Source of the DNA: Candidatus Synechococcus calcipolaris G9
GTDB lineage: Bacteria; Cyanobacteriota; Cyanobacteriia; Thermosynechococcales; Thermosynechococcaceae
Direction of reading: 5' to 3'
Length of the DNA stretch: 64,000 nt
NCBI RefSeq assembly: GCF_029582805.1
Contig: NZ_JAKKUT010000008.1
Coordinates: 62,001 to 126,000, forward strand
The notes below the pieces were generated by a model. It saw nothing but the letters and a program-made list of their open reading frames with translations. It was not told the DNA's origin and made no database searches. The position numbers and the translations under genes were made by a program. Of the stretch, positions 9,719-18,498 are shown piece by piece; the stretch's first letter is position 1; every line of letters starts with the position of its first letter.

Positions 9719-11206
9719 TTGAGCGACCAAACCCTTTACTCCCCTAATCCAACCCCACCGGAGCATATAATTTCTAATTCTCTTAGTCGTCGGATCCGCC
9801 AGGTTTGTTCCTATCTGCCTCTCATAACGGCGACGACTGGTTTGACGGCGGCCATCACCCCTGGTGTCTATGCCCTTGATTCATTGCTGTTGGTTCATCC
9901 CCCTACAAGCTCATCTGAAAGCCTCAGTAGGTTAAATCAGGATCCTATCCGTCCCTTAGGTTCGTCCTCCACCTCTGATCTTGATGGCAACTCGCAAGAG
10001 AGTCTTTCCGCCACAATCAACGAAAATATTCTTGCCGATATTATTCAAGGCTCTCTCAAAAAAGCAATTCTACCGGAGTCTAAACTCCCTCTCACAACAG
10101 GCTCCCTTACATCCAGTCCTGTTCTCTCGGCCTATCCGCAGTTAGCATCTTCTAGTCAGATTTCATCTCCTTCCTTTAAGGTGATTGATCGTCGCCAAGC
10201 CGGAACCGATGATCTGGCAACCCTGGTGACTAAATCAACCACGGCAGTGCTGGCGGCCCTTCCCACAGGAGATATGTCCTTAGGGATGGGGGGAACCTGG
10301 GAAGAAACCTCTGGGATGCAGCCGGTGGATATATCCCTAGAGGAATCGACTCCTGCTACGGCAACTGATCTTTCTCCAGCAGCGGCGGATCTACTGGCCA
10401 TTGCCCCGGAAGAGCCGGTAGAGGATACTTCTTCCGCAATTGCCTATGCTCCTCAACAGTCTGACCCCAATTCCCGGGTGCAGTTCACGGGCAGTCGTCG
10501 CGGCGTTCCGGTGCCCTTTGGCCGCAGCTATCAACGCCAGAATCACCAATCTCGGCCCGTGTCAACCCGTACCGCTGCTACCTCTATTCCTGCCAATTCA
10601 ATTCCAACAACGCCGGTCGTCAGCCCTCGCCCCAGTACTGTTACCGTTAGTCCGGTTACACCTCGTCCTAATCCTGCTCCGGCGACTGCCCCGGCTATTC
10701 CCCAACCCATGGCTGCCCCTGTTCCCGTTAAGGTGGCACGTCAAGTAATTTCGCCCCAATTACCCGATCTAGACTTGCCCCCGCTTCCTGCCTCTGATCG
10801 CTATTTACCCAGTCCCATTACGAATCAGTTTGTTTGGCCTGCCCAGGGTGTGTTTACCTCTGGCTTCGGCCCACGCTGGGGGCGGATTCACCGGGGCATT
10901 GATATAGCCGGGCCCGTGGGCACACCCGTGGTTGCCGCAGCTTCTGGGGTTGTGACATTTTCTGGCTGGAATTCCGGTGGTTTTGGTAACCTAGTGGAAA
11001 TTCGCCATACAGACGGAACCCTCACCCTCTATGCCCACAATCATCGGAATATTGTCCGTCAAGGTCAATATGTTCAGCAGGGAGAGCAAATTGCCCTGAT
11101 GGGTAGCACGGGTCGGAGTACGGGGCCCCACGTCCACTTTGAAATCCATCCCCAGGGGCGGGGCGCGGTGAATCCGATGAATTTCCTCCGCCGCTCTCAA
11201 GGCTAA
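9719..11206 (+). CDS. M23 family metallopeptidase (LytM-type envelope protein)
   Basis: The C-terminal 120 residues form an M23/LytM domain: FGPRWGRIHRGIDIAGPVG holds the first zinc ligands (H and D), and GPHVHFEIH holds the HxH motif. This family cuts peptide cross-links in peptidoglycan, or activates amidases when degenerate; here the zinc ligands are present. A hydrophobic stretch near the N terminus (LPLITATTGLTAAITPG) suggests export, and the middle 300 residues are a low-complexity Ser/Pro/Thr linker, as in cell-wall proteins. TTG 9719 is preferred over GTG 9698 because an AGGAGG Shine-Dalgarno sequence at 9707-9712 lies 6 nt before it. That gives 495 residues. Confidence 0.85.
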   Translation: MSDQTLYSPNPTPPEHIISNSLSRRIRQVCSYLPLITATTGLTAAITPGVYALDSLLLVHPPTSSSESLSRLNQDPIRPLGSSSTSDLDGNSQESLSATINENILADIIQGSLKKAILPESKLPLTTGSLTSSPVLSAYPQLASSSQISSPSFKVIDRRQAGTDDLATLVTKSTTAVLAALPTGDMSLGMGGTWEETSGMQPVDISLEESTPATATDLSPAAADLLAIAPEEPVEDTSSAIAYAPQQSDPNSRVQFTGSRRGVPVPFGRSYQRQNHQSRPVSTRTAATSIPANSIPTTPVVSPRPSTVTVSPVTPRPNPAPATAPAIPQPMAAPVPVKVARQVISPQLPDLDLPPLPASDRYLPSPITNQFVWPAQGVFTSGFGPRWGRIHRGIDIAGPVGTPVVAAASGVVTFSGWNSGGFGNLVEIRHTDGTLTLYAHNHRNIVRQGQYVQQGEQIALMGSTGRSTGPHVHFEIHPQGRGAVNPMNFLRRSQG

Positions 11207-11274
11207 TAGCTCCTGGCAAATCGGGAGTCTGTAACGAGGAATCTAAATCTAGGAATCCTGAGTAGTACCTGTGC

Positions 11275-11907
11275 TTAGGGAGGTTGACTTAACCAAGCGA
11301 TCGCCTCCCGAAGCCAGTCCTCAGGATTCTTGCTTTTGCTGAGGGTGGTATGTTCACCTAGGGCCATTAGAGCCTGTTGAATTTCTGTATCGGTATAGCC
11401 CAGGGCCCCTAGGGTCAGTTCTACGTCTTCTTGAATATCAGGGGTGGGGGTTGCCGGCGGCCGAGTGATCAGACCCGTGTCCTGTCGCCATTGGGCTAGT
11501 TTTGTTTTCAGTTCTAGGGCAATGCGCTCGGCGGTTTTTGTACCTACCCCAGGGGTGCGACTTAAGGTACGGGTATTACCGCTAATAATGGCCTGAACTA
11601 ATTCCTGTAGGCCCAGGGCATCTAGAAGGGCAAGGGCGAGTTGGGCCCCTACCCCGTTGACGCTAATGAGTCGCTGAAATAGATCCCGCTCCGCCCGAGA
11701 GAGAAACCCATAGAGGAGAAGTTGATCCTCCCGCATTTGTAGATGGGTAAAGAGTTGAACCGTCTCCCCTGATTCGGGTAATTCCTTGAGTAAACGACTA
11801 GTGACCACTAGGCCATAGCCCACACCATTAACTTCTAGATCAATTAGGGCCCGATTGGCGTGGGTTTTGTGAATGCCGGTGATCTGGCCTTTAAGGTAAG
11901 TAACCAT
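11275..11907 (-). CDS. ruvA: Holliday junction branch migration protein RuvA
   Basis: The 210-residue protein fits RuvA throughout. The N-terminal OB-fold begins [12 protein letters not shown] and includes NGVGYGLVV and [15 protein letters not shown]. The helix-hairpin-helix pair is seen as [16 protein letters not shown] and [20 protein letters not shown]. The C-terminal domain III ([18 protein letters not shown], then [11 protein letters not shown]) would contact RuvB. RuvA binds four-way junctions and loads the RuvB motor during recombination repair. No ruvB or ruvC lies in the window, which is normal for cyanobacteria. Confidence 0.95.
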   Translation of the reverse strand: MVTYLKGQITGIHKTHANRALIDLEVNGVGYGLVVTSRLLKELPESGETVQLFTHLQMREDQLLLYGFLSRAERDLFQRLISVNGVGAQLALALLDALGLQELVQAIISGNTRTLSRTPGVGTKTAERIALELKTKLAQWRQDTGLITRPPATPTPDIQEDVELTLGALGYTDTEIQQALMALGEHTTLSKSKNPEDWLREAIAWLSQPP

Positions 11908-11963
11908 GGGATCTCATTACAGGGCGATCGCCACGGAAAGTATCGTCAAAATCAAAATAGGGG

Positions 11964-12308
11964 TTAGGCCTCGTCTAGATATTGGTTGAGGTCATCAATT
12001 AAGCGGGTCAATTCCGCTTCCGTGGTAATTCGAATGCGATCGTCCCGCAGGGTCAGGAGTACCTTGGCAGCAAAGGGGCCAGCCCAGATATTGGGATTGC
12101 AAAAGACCTCTAAGAAAATGTCCCCAGTGTGTTGATATTCCATGACGGGCTGGGGGTCAGGACGATTTCCGGCGGATTTTGCACTGGCAATGGTGCGGAG
12201 CCGCAGTAATAGTTGATCAATCTCCTTTTTGAGGTCTTGGGCCGCTGCGACGGTAAAGCGAAAGCTCACGGAACCTTCCACCAAGTTAAGACGCACAGGT
12301 TGGGTCAT
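11964..12308 (-). CDS. Conserved hypothetical protein
   Basis: A 114-residue soluble protein with a basic, beta-strand-rich N terminus (VRLNLVEGSVSFRFTV), a central lysine-rich helix and a C-terminal helix ending LIDDLNQYLDEA. It resembles small conserved cyanobacterial proteins of unknown function, though I cannot name the family. It lies 56 nt upstream of ruvA on the same strand and may share its transcript. No motif, signal peptide or membrane segment is visible. Confidence 0.65.
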   Translation of the reverse strand: MTQPVRLNLVEGSVSFRFTVAAAQDLKKEIDQLLLRLRTIASAKSAGNRPDPQPVMEYQHTGDIFLEVFCNPNIWAGPFAAKVLLTLRDDRIRITTEAELTRLIDDLNQYLDEA

Positions 12309-12649
12309 AGTCGATTACTCCAACAGGGAAAATTTAGATTGATACTCATACTGAGTCAGACTCCTGAAAATTACCCTTGAGAAATGGGTGTTTATCGCAC
12401 AATTGGTATCCGAGGCCATAGAAAAAACTAAGCCTCTATTGTACCTATGCTATACAGGACTGGAGTGATCGACCAGAGAGAAGGAGAATTGGCTAACCTA
12501 TTATCAAGATGCCCTGACATAATTCCAGGGAGTGATAGAGAAAATGAGATGCCTGGTTTTGCTGGTCACATCGTCCATCCCAGAGGCAGAAAGAGAGAAG
12601 CAAAGGGGTAAAATGGGTCTGGAATAATCATTGGGTTAGGTCAACGTAG
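12309..12649. other. Intergenic region without recognised features
   Basis: About 341 nt between divergent genes. I read both strands and found no plausible small gene, RNA or strong hairpin. Promoters for both flanking genes must lie here, but no boxes are distinctive. Confidence 0.4.
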
Positions 12650-12916
12650 ATGCCCTGGTTTGTCAAAATTGAGCGGGGAGTTGTGGATAAGCCGGTTTTT
12701 GATCGATACGTGGCGGCCCATCGGGCCTATGTGCGACAGTTAATTGACCAAGGTCATCGGGCTAAGACAGGCTACTGGGGGGAGTTGGGAGGTGGAATGA
12801 TGATTTTTGAGGCGGACTCCCAGGCGATCGCCCAGATTATTATTGCCGAAGATCCCTTAATCAAAAACCATTGTGTAGATTACGAGTTACACGAGTGGAA
12901 AATCGTCGAGGAATAG
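12650..12916 (+). CDS. YciI-like protein
   Basis: This 88-residue protein resembles the YciI/muconolactone-isomerase-like small ferredoxin fold. It starts MPWFVKIERGVVDKPVFDRYVAAHRAY, with the histidine-containing helix that ends the first half in that family, and follows with GGGMMIFEADSQAIAQIIIAEDPL, the typical second beta-alpha unit with an acidic Asp. YciI proteins are thought to have catalytic or small-molecule-binding roles that are poorly known. The gene stands alone. Confidence 0.7.
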   Translation: MPWFVKIERGVVDKPVFDRYVAAHRAYVRQLIDQGHRAKTGYWGELGGGMMIFEADSQAIAQIIIAEDPLIKNHCVDYELHEWKIVEE

Positions 12917-13110
12917 AAATAATTTATCTTGAATTTAGAGTTAAGGGCACCTGCATCTATCCATACAGAGTTAGCTTCTTGCTTAGCTAAGAGAACAGCT
13001 GGTAAGTACATATCTATGCTGTCTTTGTATCAAATTGTATTAATATTCATCAAATAATTCAAAATGATGTCACTTAAGACCAATATTAATGTACTCAAGG
13101 AATAGTCAGA

Positions 13111-13635
13111 ATGAAGACCATCTTACGCTTTATCGGATCAACACTCATACTCGGAATGTTAGCTTGGGTGTTGATAGTTAATGTGGCGATCTCTCCATCT
13201 CAGGCAACTATTCGCCAGTTAGAAGAAGCACCAGGGCAGGTGGTTTACCAATCTCGCCAAGTGCTCAAGGATCAAAAGGGTGCTAGTTGGCAAGCGATCG
13301 CCTTCAAGCGAACTTTCCCCGATCGTTCGGACAGTATATACTTACGTCTGGTTGGGTTTCCAGGAACAGCAAACATCGATCACTCACAGCCACTAACCCT
13401 TACCAACTCGATGGGCAAAACACTAACTGCCGCCGATGTATCCCACGATATGTTTGTGGATCCAACTCAGATAAAACCTGATGTCGCACAGTATGATTTA
13501 CAGCCGATCTTGATGAAGTTAGAATTGGGAATCCCATTGCGACTAATCCTGCCAACCCTCGACCAATCAGAGATTACCCTGAATGCTTCTACTGATCTTG
13601 TTGAAGAATGGCGATCTCTAATAGGTCAGAAATAG
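13111..13635 (+). CDS. DUF3122-like exported protein
   Basis: The 174-residue product has an N-terminal signal peptide (hydrophobic residues about 8-28, then SPSQA before the mature part), so it is exported or lumenal. The mature domain (RQLEEAPGQVVYQSRQVLKDQKGASWQAIAF and beta-rich sequence onwards) resembles the cyanobacterial DUF3122 family. The function is unknown. It is monocistronic as far as can be seen, and the downstream spacer leads to the broken dps gene. Confidence 0.65.
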   Translation: MKTILRFIGSTLILGMLAWVLIVNVAISPSQATIRQLEEAPGQVVYQSRQVLKDQKGASWQAIAFKRTFPDRSDSIYLRLVGFPGTANIDHSQPLTLTNSMGKTLTAADVSHDMFVDPTQIKPDVAQYDLQPILMKLELGIPLRLILPTLDQSEITLNASTDLVEEWRSLIGQK

Positions 13636-13838
13636 TTCTCGTTCAGCTAATTGGCTATGCAGCGATAGCGTCATTCAAGGTGTGCAACTGTTTTAGAGAT
13701 CATCATGAATAGATAATCTAGCACCTTTCAAGCCCTAATCGTAGCTTTTTCCATCCTATTACCATGCGGATTTTGCTTTTGATAATGTCTGAAGGCACAA
13801 CTACCTAACTTAAGTTCAATAATTTGGAGACCAACATT

Positions 13839-14319
13839 ATGCAGACCATGCCAATCAACATCGGAATCGAAGAAAAGAATCGCCGCGAGATTGCTCAAGG
13901 GCTTTCCCATCTACTGGCGGATACTTACACCCTGTACTTGAAAACCCATAACTTCCACTAGACCGTCACAGGACCGATGTTTCGGACATTGCATCTCATG
14001 TTTGAAGAGCAGTATAACGAGTTGGCTTTGGCGGTGGATCTAATTGCTGAACGCATCCGGGCACTGGGGTTTCCGGCTCCAGGCACCTACAAGGAATTTG
14101 CCCAGCTCTCTTCAATTAGTGACGAGGATGGCGTTCCCAGCACCGAGGACATGATCCGCAAGTTGGTGGAAGGTCAGGAGGCCGTTGTCCGCACAGCACG
14201 ATCGCTGTTTATTGTGTTGGAGGGTTCCCATGATAAGCCGATCACAGACTTGCTCACCCAAACGTATACAGGTTCATGAAAAAACAGCTTGGATGTTAAG
14301 GAGTTTACTGGCACAATAG
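13839..14319 (+). pseudogene. dps-like ferritin gene, broken by a stop codon and a frameshift
   Basis: Reading from ATG 13839 gives 40 residues of a Dps/miniferritin N terminus ending KTHNFH. TAG then stands at 13959-13961, where the family has Trp (HNFHW), so TGG to TAG is the simplest change. The frame continues with TGPMFRTLHLMFEEQYNELALAVDLIAERIRALG, the ferroxidase-bearing helix. Near 14265 one extra A (CAAACG where CAACG would keep frame) shifts the end, and the other frame restores the usual tail QVHEKTAWMLRSLL to a TAG at 14317-14319. Dps proteins store iron and protect DNA from peroxide. With two separate lesions the gene is probably dead, although a second start at 13977 (an ATG) could give a 100-residue fragment. 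Confidence 0.85.
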
Positions 14320-14546
14320 TGAATTCTGCTGAATTAACAAAATTTTTTAAGCCAAGTATTAATAATTTTACAAAGGTAAATCTACCGACTGCTCATCCTC
14401 ACCATTCAAGTAATGCTCCCAACCGTTCAAGACCCAGGTACGGTGATCCCAAATTTAAGGGGGGGTAGAGCCGAACCCTTCTTTTATCGGGCTAGAGTTA
14501 CCTTAGAAATGTAAGTTTAATCGCTAAAAAAAAAGGAGCAAATGCT

Positions 14547-14990
14547 ATGGCACTCGTGCGTTGGCAACCGTTCCGGGAAGTGGATGATATTCAACGGGAA
14601 ATGAACCGTCTCTTCGATAATCTAGTAACCAGTAATAACTCCCAAGAAGGGATTGGTCTTGGCTTTGTCCCTCGGGCTGAATTAGTTGAAAATGGTGATA
14701 GCTATACCCTGCGCCTAGAACTGCCGGGGATGGATGTAAAAGACTTAGATATTCAGGCGACGGCGGAAGCGGTATCCATTTCTGGGGAGCGTAAAACCGA
14801 ACGTCAAAGTGAAGAAAATGGCGTGACTCGCAGTGAGTTTCGCTATGGTAAATTTCAACGGGTGATTCCCTTGCCGGGCCGGATTAATCATCAGGATGTA
14901 GGTGCCAATTACCAGGATGGTATTTTATCCCTAACCCTACCGAAGGCTGATGAAGAAAAAAATAAAGTGGTTCGCATCAATCTAGGTTAA
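14547..14990 (+). CDS. hspA: Small heat-shock protein, Hsp20/alpha-crystallin family
   Basis: The 147-residue protein starts MALVRWQPFREVDDIQREMNRLFD, typical of class A cyanobacterial Hsp20. The alpha-crystallin domain spans about 45-140 with the signature LRLELPGMDVKDLDIQ and GILSLTLPKADE near the end. It is an ATP-independent chaperone that holds unfolding proteins. A purine-rich ribosome-binding site (AAAAAAAAAGGAGC) precedes the ATG. No CIRCE operator was found. Its stop lies 1 nt from the end of ccmM, which is convergent. Confidence 0.92.
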   Translation: MALVRWQPFREVDDIQREMNRLFDNLVTSNNSQEGIGLGFVPRAELVENGDSYTLRLELPGMDVKDLDIQATAEAVSISGERKTERQSEENGVTRSEFRYGKFQRVIPLPGRINHQDVGANYQDGILSLTLPKADEEKNKVVRINLG

Positions 14991-14991
14991 T

Positions 14992-16932
14992 TTAAGTTCC
15001 ATAGATCTCATCTGGGGCGATCGCCTCCGGTTCACGGGTGACCTGAAGCTGCGGCCCACTCTGCCAAGACCCCGTCCGATAACGACGGGCATCCACATGT
15101 TCAATGCCTAAGCGAAACCCGCTCTGTAGAAGCTGACGCACCTGATTCACCACATCCCCACTCAAACGACTCGAACTGGAGTGGGAACGGCTAGAGGAAC
15201 TAGAGCTAGATTTGGCCGATGGGGTGGGAGCAAATCCCTTACCCCGCGTACTGGAGCCATTATTACTGCCCTTGCCATTGGGCCGCTGAATAATGGTTTC
15301 CATCAACCGCTTTTTCAGTTTTGGATCTACACCCACAAGGCGAACATAATCCCCTGGATGATCCGCCAGAAATGCACTCAAGTCCGCTAGGGCGTGCATG
15401 GAGGTAATGTTTATGCCACTGTGCCAGGAGCTGGTGCGAAAGCGGCGCGGATCCGCATACTCGGTGGTGACTTGACATCCCTGGGACAAAAGGGACTGAA
15501 TTTGGTTGAGGACATCGTTACTCAGTACCGTATCCTGGGGTGTTCCATAACTTGCTGGGGTTGCCGTAGGAAAGGAGGATTTCGTCCCAGAACCATTACC
15601 TCGAGACCCATTGGAGGTAACAGGGCCATCGGGCCGCTGAATAATTTGCTCCAATACCCGCCGCTTGGCCTTACTATCAATGCCTAATAAACGCACGTAT
15701 TCGCCCTGATGCTCTTGCAGACAAGCTTCTAGGGCAGCAATCACCTCAGGTTCGCGGTTGGATTGAATGGGGGCGCAGCTATACCAAGAACTGGTGCGAT
15801 AATGCCGTGGGTCGGTGTGTTCCGTACCAATTTGATAGCCCTGCTGGAGGAGTTGGCGAATTTGGCCAATAATGGATTGATCCAAACTTCCACGACTTGT
15901 CGTACTGGCAGCATAGGAGGTGTAGGCAGTACTTGGGGAAGAAGAGCCACCACTGGAAAAGGTTGCTCCCATACTGGTGGGTTCTCCAGGCCGATGAATC
16001 GTCAGTTCCCGCACCCGTCGCTTGGCTTTAGGATCAACCCCAATCAGGCGCACATAATCCTGGGAATGGGCCGACAAACATTTCTCAACCTCCGCAACTA
16101 CTTGTCGCTCCTGCTGGGCCTGGATCGGTGGCTCACTTTGCCACGAACTGGTGCGATAGCGGCGGGCATCGGCGTATTCTAGGCCAATGTGATAGCCCTG
16201 GCTGAGTAACTGGCGGATTTCGCTTAAAATATCGGGATTTGTGGCTTGGGTCATGACTTGGCCTCCCCCATCCTGTTGAAGATTGATTTGAACATCATGG
16301 GTTTTTTTAAGTTCGTTACGGATTGGTGCAATACAGGCAATATTTTCAGCGCAGCGATAGCCCGATCTCAGGGCATCATTAATGCCCACCACATGCTGGG
16401 CAAAGTGAATATCGGTTTCCTCGGCATTGGGTAGGCGATTGGCCTGCTGTTGATTGGTGATAATCGTGCCTGAGGCAACGTATTTCCCCGGTGGAATTTC
16501 CACATCTTGAATTAGGGCGTGCATCATCACCACGCAACCTGGGCCCACCCGAGCGTTAAACACCGTGGAGCGAAAGCCAATAAAACAACCCGAGCCAACG
16601 TAAACGGGGCCATGAATCAAGGCCATGTGGGTAATGGAGGCATCATCGCCAATCCAGACGGAATACTCCTTGCCATCATCCCCAAGGACACGGCCATCCT
16701 GTAGCCCGTGAATAACCACCCCATCCTGGATATTGGTGCCCTCGCCAATATGAAAGGGAGTTCCCTCATCTGCCCGAATTGAAGTTCCTGGGGCAATGTG
16801 AACATCATCCTTGATCCGCACATCACCAATTAGGTTGCAGGAGGAATGGATGTAGGCTGAGTCAGCAATTTTAGGTTTAGCTAGATCCGTTGACCAGGGG
16901 GTGGGAGGAGCCGCATAACTTTTAACCGCCAT
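14992..16932 (-). CDS. ccmM: Carboxysome assembly protein CcmM with three full and one truncated SSUL repeats
   Basis: The 646-residue protein organises Rubisco in the beta-carboxysome. Residues 1-205 form a gamma-carbonic anhydrase left-handed beta helix with zinc-type histidines at His75, His102 and His107, and a Cys194/Cys200 pair of the kind that makes the activating disulfide. Rubisco-small-subunit-like (SSUL) modules follow at about 234-316, 352-434 and 472-552, each with the core RTSSW and YVRL(I/L/V)G(V/I)D, joined by Ser/Gly-rich linkers. A fourth begins at about 592 with RTGSW but ends at residue 646, about 35 residues early, with PDEIYGT. An internal start at codon 227 could give the short form without the anhydrase domain. 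No ccmN follows. Confidence 0.95.
   Translation of the reverse strand: MAVKSYAAPPTPWSTDLAKPKIADSAYIHSSCNLIGDVRIKDDVHIAPGTSIRADEGTPFHIGEGTNIQDGVVIHGLQDGRVLGDDGKEYSVWIGDDASITHMALIHGPVYVGSGCFIGFRSTVFNARVGPGCVVMMHALIQDVEIPPGKYVASGTIITNQQQANRLPNAEETDIHFAQHVVGINDALRSGYRCAENIACIAPIRNELKKTHDVQINLQQDGGGQVMTQATNPDILSEIRQLLSQGYHIGLEYADARRYRTSSWQSEPPIQAQQERQVVAEVEKCLSAHSQDYVRLIGVDPKAKRRVRELTIHRPGEPTSMGATFSSGGSSSPSTAYTSYAASTTSRGSLDQSIIGQIRQLLQQGYQIGTEHTDPRHYRTSSWYSCAPIQSNREPEVIAALEACLQEHQGEYVRLLGIDSKAKRRVLEQIIQRPDGPVTSNGSRGNGSGTKSSFPTATPASYGTPQDTVLSNDVLNQIQSLLSQGCQVTTEYADPRRFRTSSWHSGINITSMHALADLSAFLADHPGDYVRLVGVDPKLKKRLMETIIQRPNGKGSNNGSSTRGKGFAPTPSAKSSSSSSSRSHSSSSRLSGDVVNQVRQLLQSGFRLGIEHVDARRYRTGSWQSGPQLQVTREPEAIAPDEIYGT
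16252..16269 (-). promoter_or_regulatory. Internal ribosome-binding site for a short CcmM (CcmM35-like)
   Basis: Inside ccmM the complement reads GGGGGAGG (16269-16262), then 7 nt, then ATG at 16254-16252 (codon 227), just before the first SSUL repeat. This is the place where beta-cyanobacteria initiate the short CcmM35 form, made only of SSUL repeats. Seen directly are the sequence and spacing; use of the site is inferred from the family. Confidence 0.7.
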
Positions 16933-16947
16933 GGAAGGAATCTCCGA

Positions 16948-17247
16948 TCAATACTGGGTGCGCTTACTGTAAAGAAGTTGATTATCTTTGCTCACGGTGT
17001 CAATAATCGCCACCACTGCTGCATCAATGGGTTTTGTTTCACCATTGACAATAAATCGAGCGGCACTGCCTCGACTGACCAAGACCCATTCATCCAACCC
17101 CGCACCAACGGTATCGGCGGCAACGGCGTAGTCGGGGAGTAGTTCGCCTTCCCCGCCCATCCATTGAACCACTAAAAACTTGACGCCAGTGAGGGTGGAC
17201 TCTTTTTGGGTGCTGGTGACAGTGCCACACACTCGAGCAATTTTCAC
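16948..17247 (-). CDS. ccmL: Carboxysome shell vertex protein CcmL
   Basis: The 99-residue product begins MKIARVCGTVTSTQKESTLTGVKFLVVQW and belongs to the EutN/CcmL pentamer family that caps the twelve vertices of the carboxysome shell. The later segment GAGLDEWVLVSRGSAAR is the conserved core, and the protein ends near DNQLLYSKR. Translation starts with GTG overlapping the ccmK1 stop by one base (TAGTG), so it should be coupled to ccmK1. It sits 15 nt before ccmM. Confidence 0.95.
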   Translation of the reverse strand: MKIARVCGTVTSTQKESTLTGVKFLVVQWMGGEGELLPDYAVAADTVGAGLDEWVLVSRGSAARFIVNGETKPIDAAVVAIIDTVSKDNQLLYSKRTQY

Positions 17248-17588
17248 TATGGGCGGCCCATGGGACGAATACCACTAACGCTTTCCCGGAACTGTTCCAC
17301 GGCTTCGGTGTAGCGAATGGGGAGGACGTATTCCAGGTTCTCGTGGGGACGGGCAATGATGTGGGTAGACAGGACTTGACCGCCATTCACCCGCTTTACA
17401 TTTTCTACGCCTGCGGCGACGGAGGCTTGCACTTCCGAGACATCACCGCGAACAATGACGGTGACGCGCCCACTCCCAATTTTTTCATAGCCGACCAATG
17501 TGACACGGGCAGCTTTGACCATGGCATCAGCGGCTTCAACAACGGCCGGAAATCCCAGGGTCTCAATCATTCCTACTGCAATTGCCAT
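17247..17588 (-). CDS. ccmK1: Carboxysome shell protein CcmK1 (hexameric BMC)
   Basis: The 113-residue protein is a single BMC domain starting [21 protein letters not shown], with the KIGSGRV pore-loop segment, and has a short C-terminal extension ending IRPMGRP that the neighbouring paralogue lacks. Hexamers tile the flat shell facets and their central pores pass bicarbonate and ribulose bisphosphate. ATG 17588 is used rather than an upstream in-frame codon because an AGGAG site precedes it. It is second in the operon. Assignment as K1 and not K2 rests on order and the extension. Confidence 0.92.
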   Translation of the reverse strand: MAIAVGMIETLGFPAVVEAADAMVKAARVTLVGYEKIGSGRVTVIVRGDVSEVQASVAAGVENVKRVNGGQVLSTHIIARPHENLEYVLPIRYTEAVEQFRESVSGIRPMGRP

Positions 17589-17684
17589 TTTGATAACTCC
17601 TAAGGTTAATGAACTGTTGGCAAAAATAATTCTAAACACACGGATCTAGATAGAATCTAGATCTATTTAGGTGAAGAAACTTCC

Positions 17685-17993
17685 CTAATTTCGGAATTGT
17701 TCAACGGCTTCGGTATATCGAATGGGTAAAACGTATTCCAAGTTTTCATGGGGACGGGCAATGATGTGGGTGGAGAGAAGTTCACCACCATTCACCCGCT
17801 TTACATTTTCCACGCCTGCGGCAACGGAGGCTTGTACTTCTGAGACATCTCCCCGCACAATGACGGTGACACGCCCACTGCCGATTTTTTCATAACCGAC
17901 TAAGGTGACACGGGCAGCCTTGACCATAGCATCTGCTGCTTCGACGACGGCCGGAAATCCCTTCGTTTCGATCATTCCGACAGCAATTGGCAT
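17685..17993 (-). CDS. ccmK2: Carboxysome shell protein CcmK2 (hexameric BMC)
   Basis: This 102-residue BMC protein differs from the second paralogue by only a few substitutions in the first 100 residues (for example [13 protein letters not shown]) and stops at EAVEQFRN without the extension. It is the first gene of the carboxysome operon and probably the most abundant shell protein. A GGAG site lies a few bases before the ATG. The gap of 96 nt to the next gene is free of coding sequence. Confidence 0.92.
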   Translation of the reverse strand: MPIAVGMIETKGFPAVVEAADAMVKAARVTLVGYEKIGSGRVTVIVRGDVSEVQASVAAGVENVKRVNGGELLSTHIIARPHENLEYVLPIRYTEAVEQFRN

Positions 17994-18096
17994 GAGTTGA
18001 TTCTCCTAAAAACGAACTAGGGGTAAGGGTGGCTCAATCTAATTGTGGCTGATAGGCGATCGCCACGGATTGAAGACGGAAAATGCCATTTTAAGA

Positions 18097-18123
18097 ATTA
18101 CGTCATTGTAATAATTACGTAAT
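18097..18123. promoter_or_regulatory. Candidate operator: paired ATTAC/GTAAT dyads upstream of ccmK2
   Basis: ATTAC-N6-GTAAT (18097-18112) is followed after one base by the perfect palindrome ATTACGTAAT (18114-18123), about 105-130 nt upstream of the ccmK2 start. The first dyad includes TTA-N8-TAA, the shape I recall for CmpR, a LysR-type regulator of inorganic-carbon genes. The region is AT-rich, so a chance match is quite possible. Confidence 0.35.
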
Positions 18124-18432
18124 AATTTATGTTGATGACCGTCTTTGCTATCTATAAATCAAGCATAGGGTTAGGGGTTTCATTTGACAACAGAATCGTT
18201 GATAATAATTTCTGGTTTAGAATATTACAAAACCTGATTTATACCGGAGGTTCCCAGTCCTAGCGATCGCCGGGGTGGAGTGTATGGCCGCAAAGATAGA
18301 TAAATATCTAAGCTTAGATTCGGGAGCATTGACGACCCATTGGGCCTTACTGACCTACCGATTGGATTCCGATTCTGATTATAGGCTTTATCAATACATT
18401 AATAGTTTTTAATAAGTTTACATCTATAAATA

Positions 18433-18453
18433 TTGTGTTAACTTTTGACACAA
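18433..18453. promoter_or_regulatory. Inverted repeat upstream of the peroxiredoxin gene
   Basis: TTGTGT and ACACAA arms of six bases are separated by nine bases, ending 45 nt before the ATG at 18499. It could be an operator. No known regulator was matched. Confidence 0.3.
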
Positions 18454-18498
18454 AACTTTAGGTTGACGGTTCGTTTTTCAATGTTCAGGAGTGATGTT

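Larger units (their letters stand above)
17994..18498. other. Divergent promoter region between ccmK2 and the peroxiredoxin gene
   Basis: About 505 nt of AT-rich DNA hold two HIP1 sites (18057 and 18263 areas), a pair of ATTAC/GTAAT inverted repeats and a separate TTGTGT/ACACAA dyad, both listed. It must carry the carboxysome promoter on one strand and the peroxiredoxin promoter on the other. No RNA gene or small open frame was recognised. Confidence 0.5.

Noticed and set aside
13959-13961. Programmed read-through or recoding of TAG in the dps-like gene
   Set aside because: The second lesion (frameshift near 14265) would also need recoding; a pseudogene or sequence error is simpler.
14480-14546. 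Possible RNA thermometer or CIRCE element in the hspA leader
   Set aside because: No CIRCE dyad is present, and only a 4-bp CCTT/AAGG pairing with the ribosome-binding region could be drawn, which is too weak to claim.
15763-16182. 139-codon open frame on the plus strand across ccmM
   Set aside because: It lies antisense to the SSUL repeats of ccmM, has no ribosome-binding site and its composition reflects the repeat codons.
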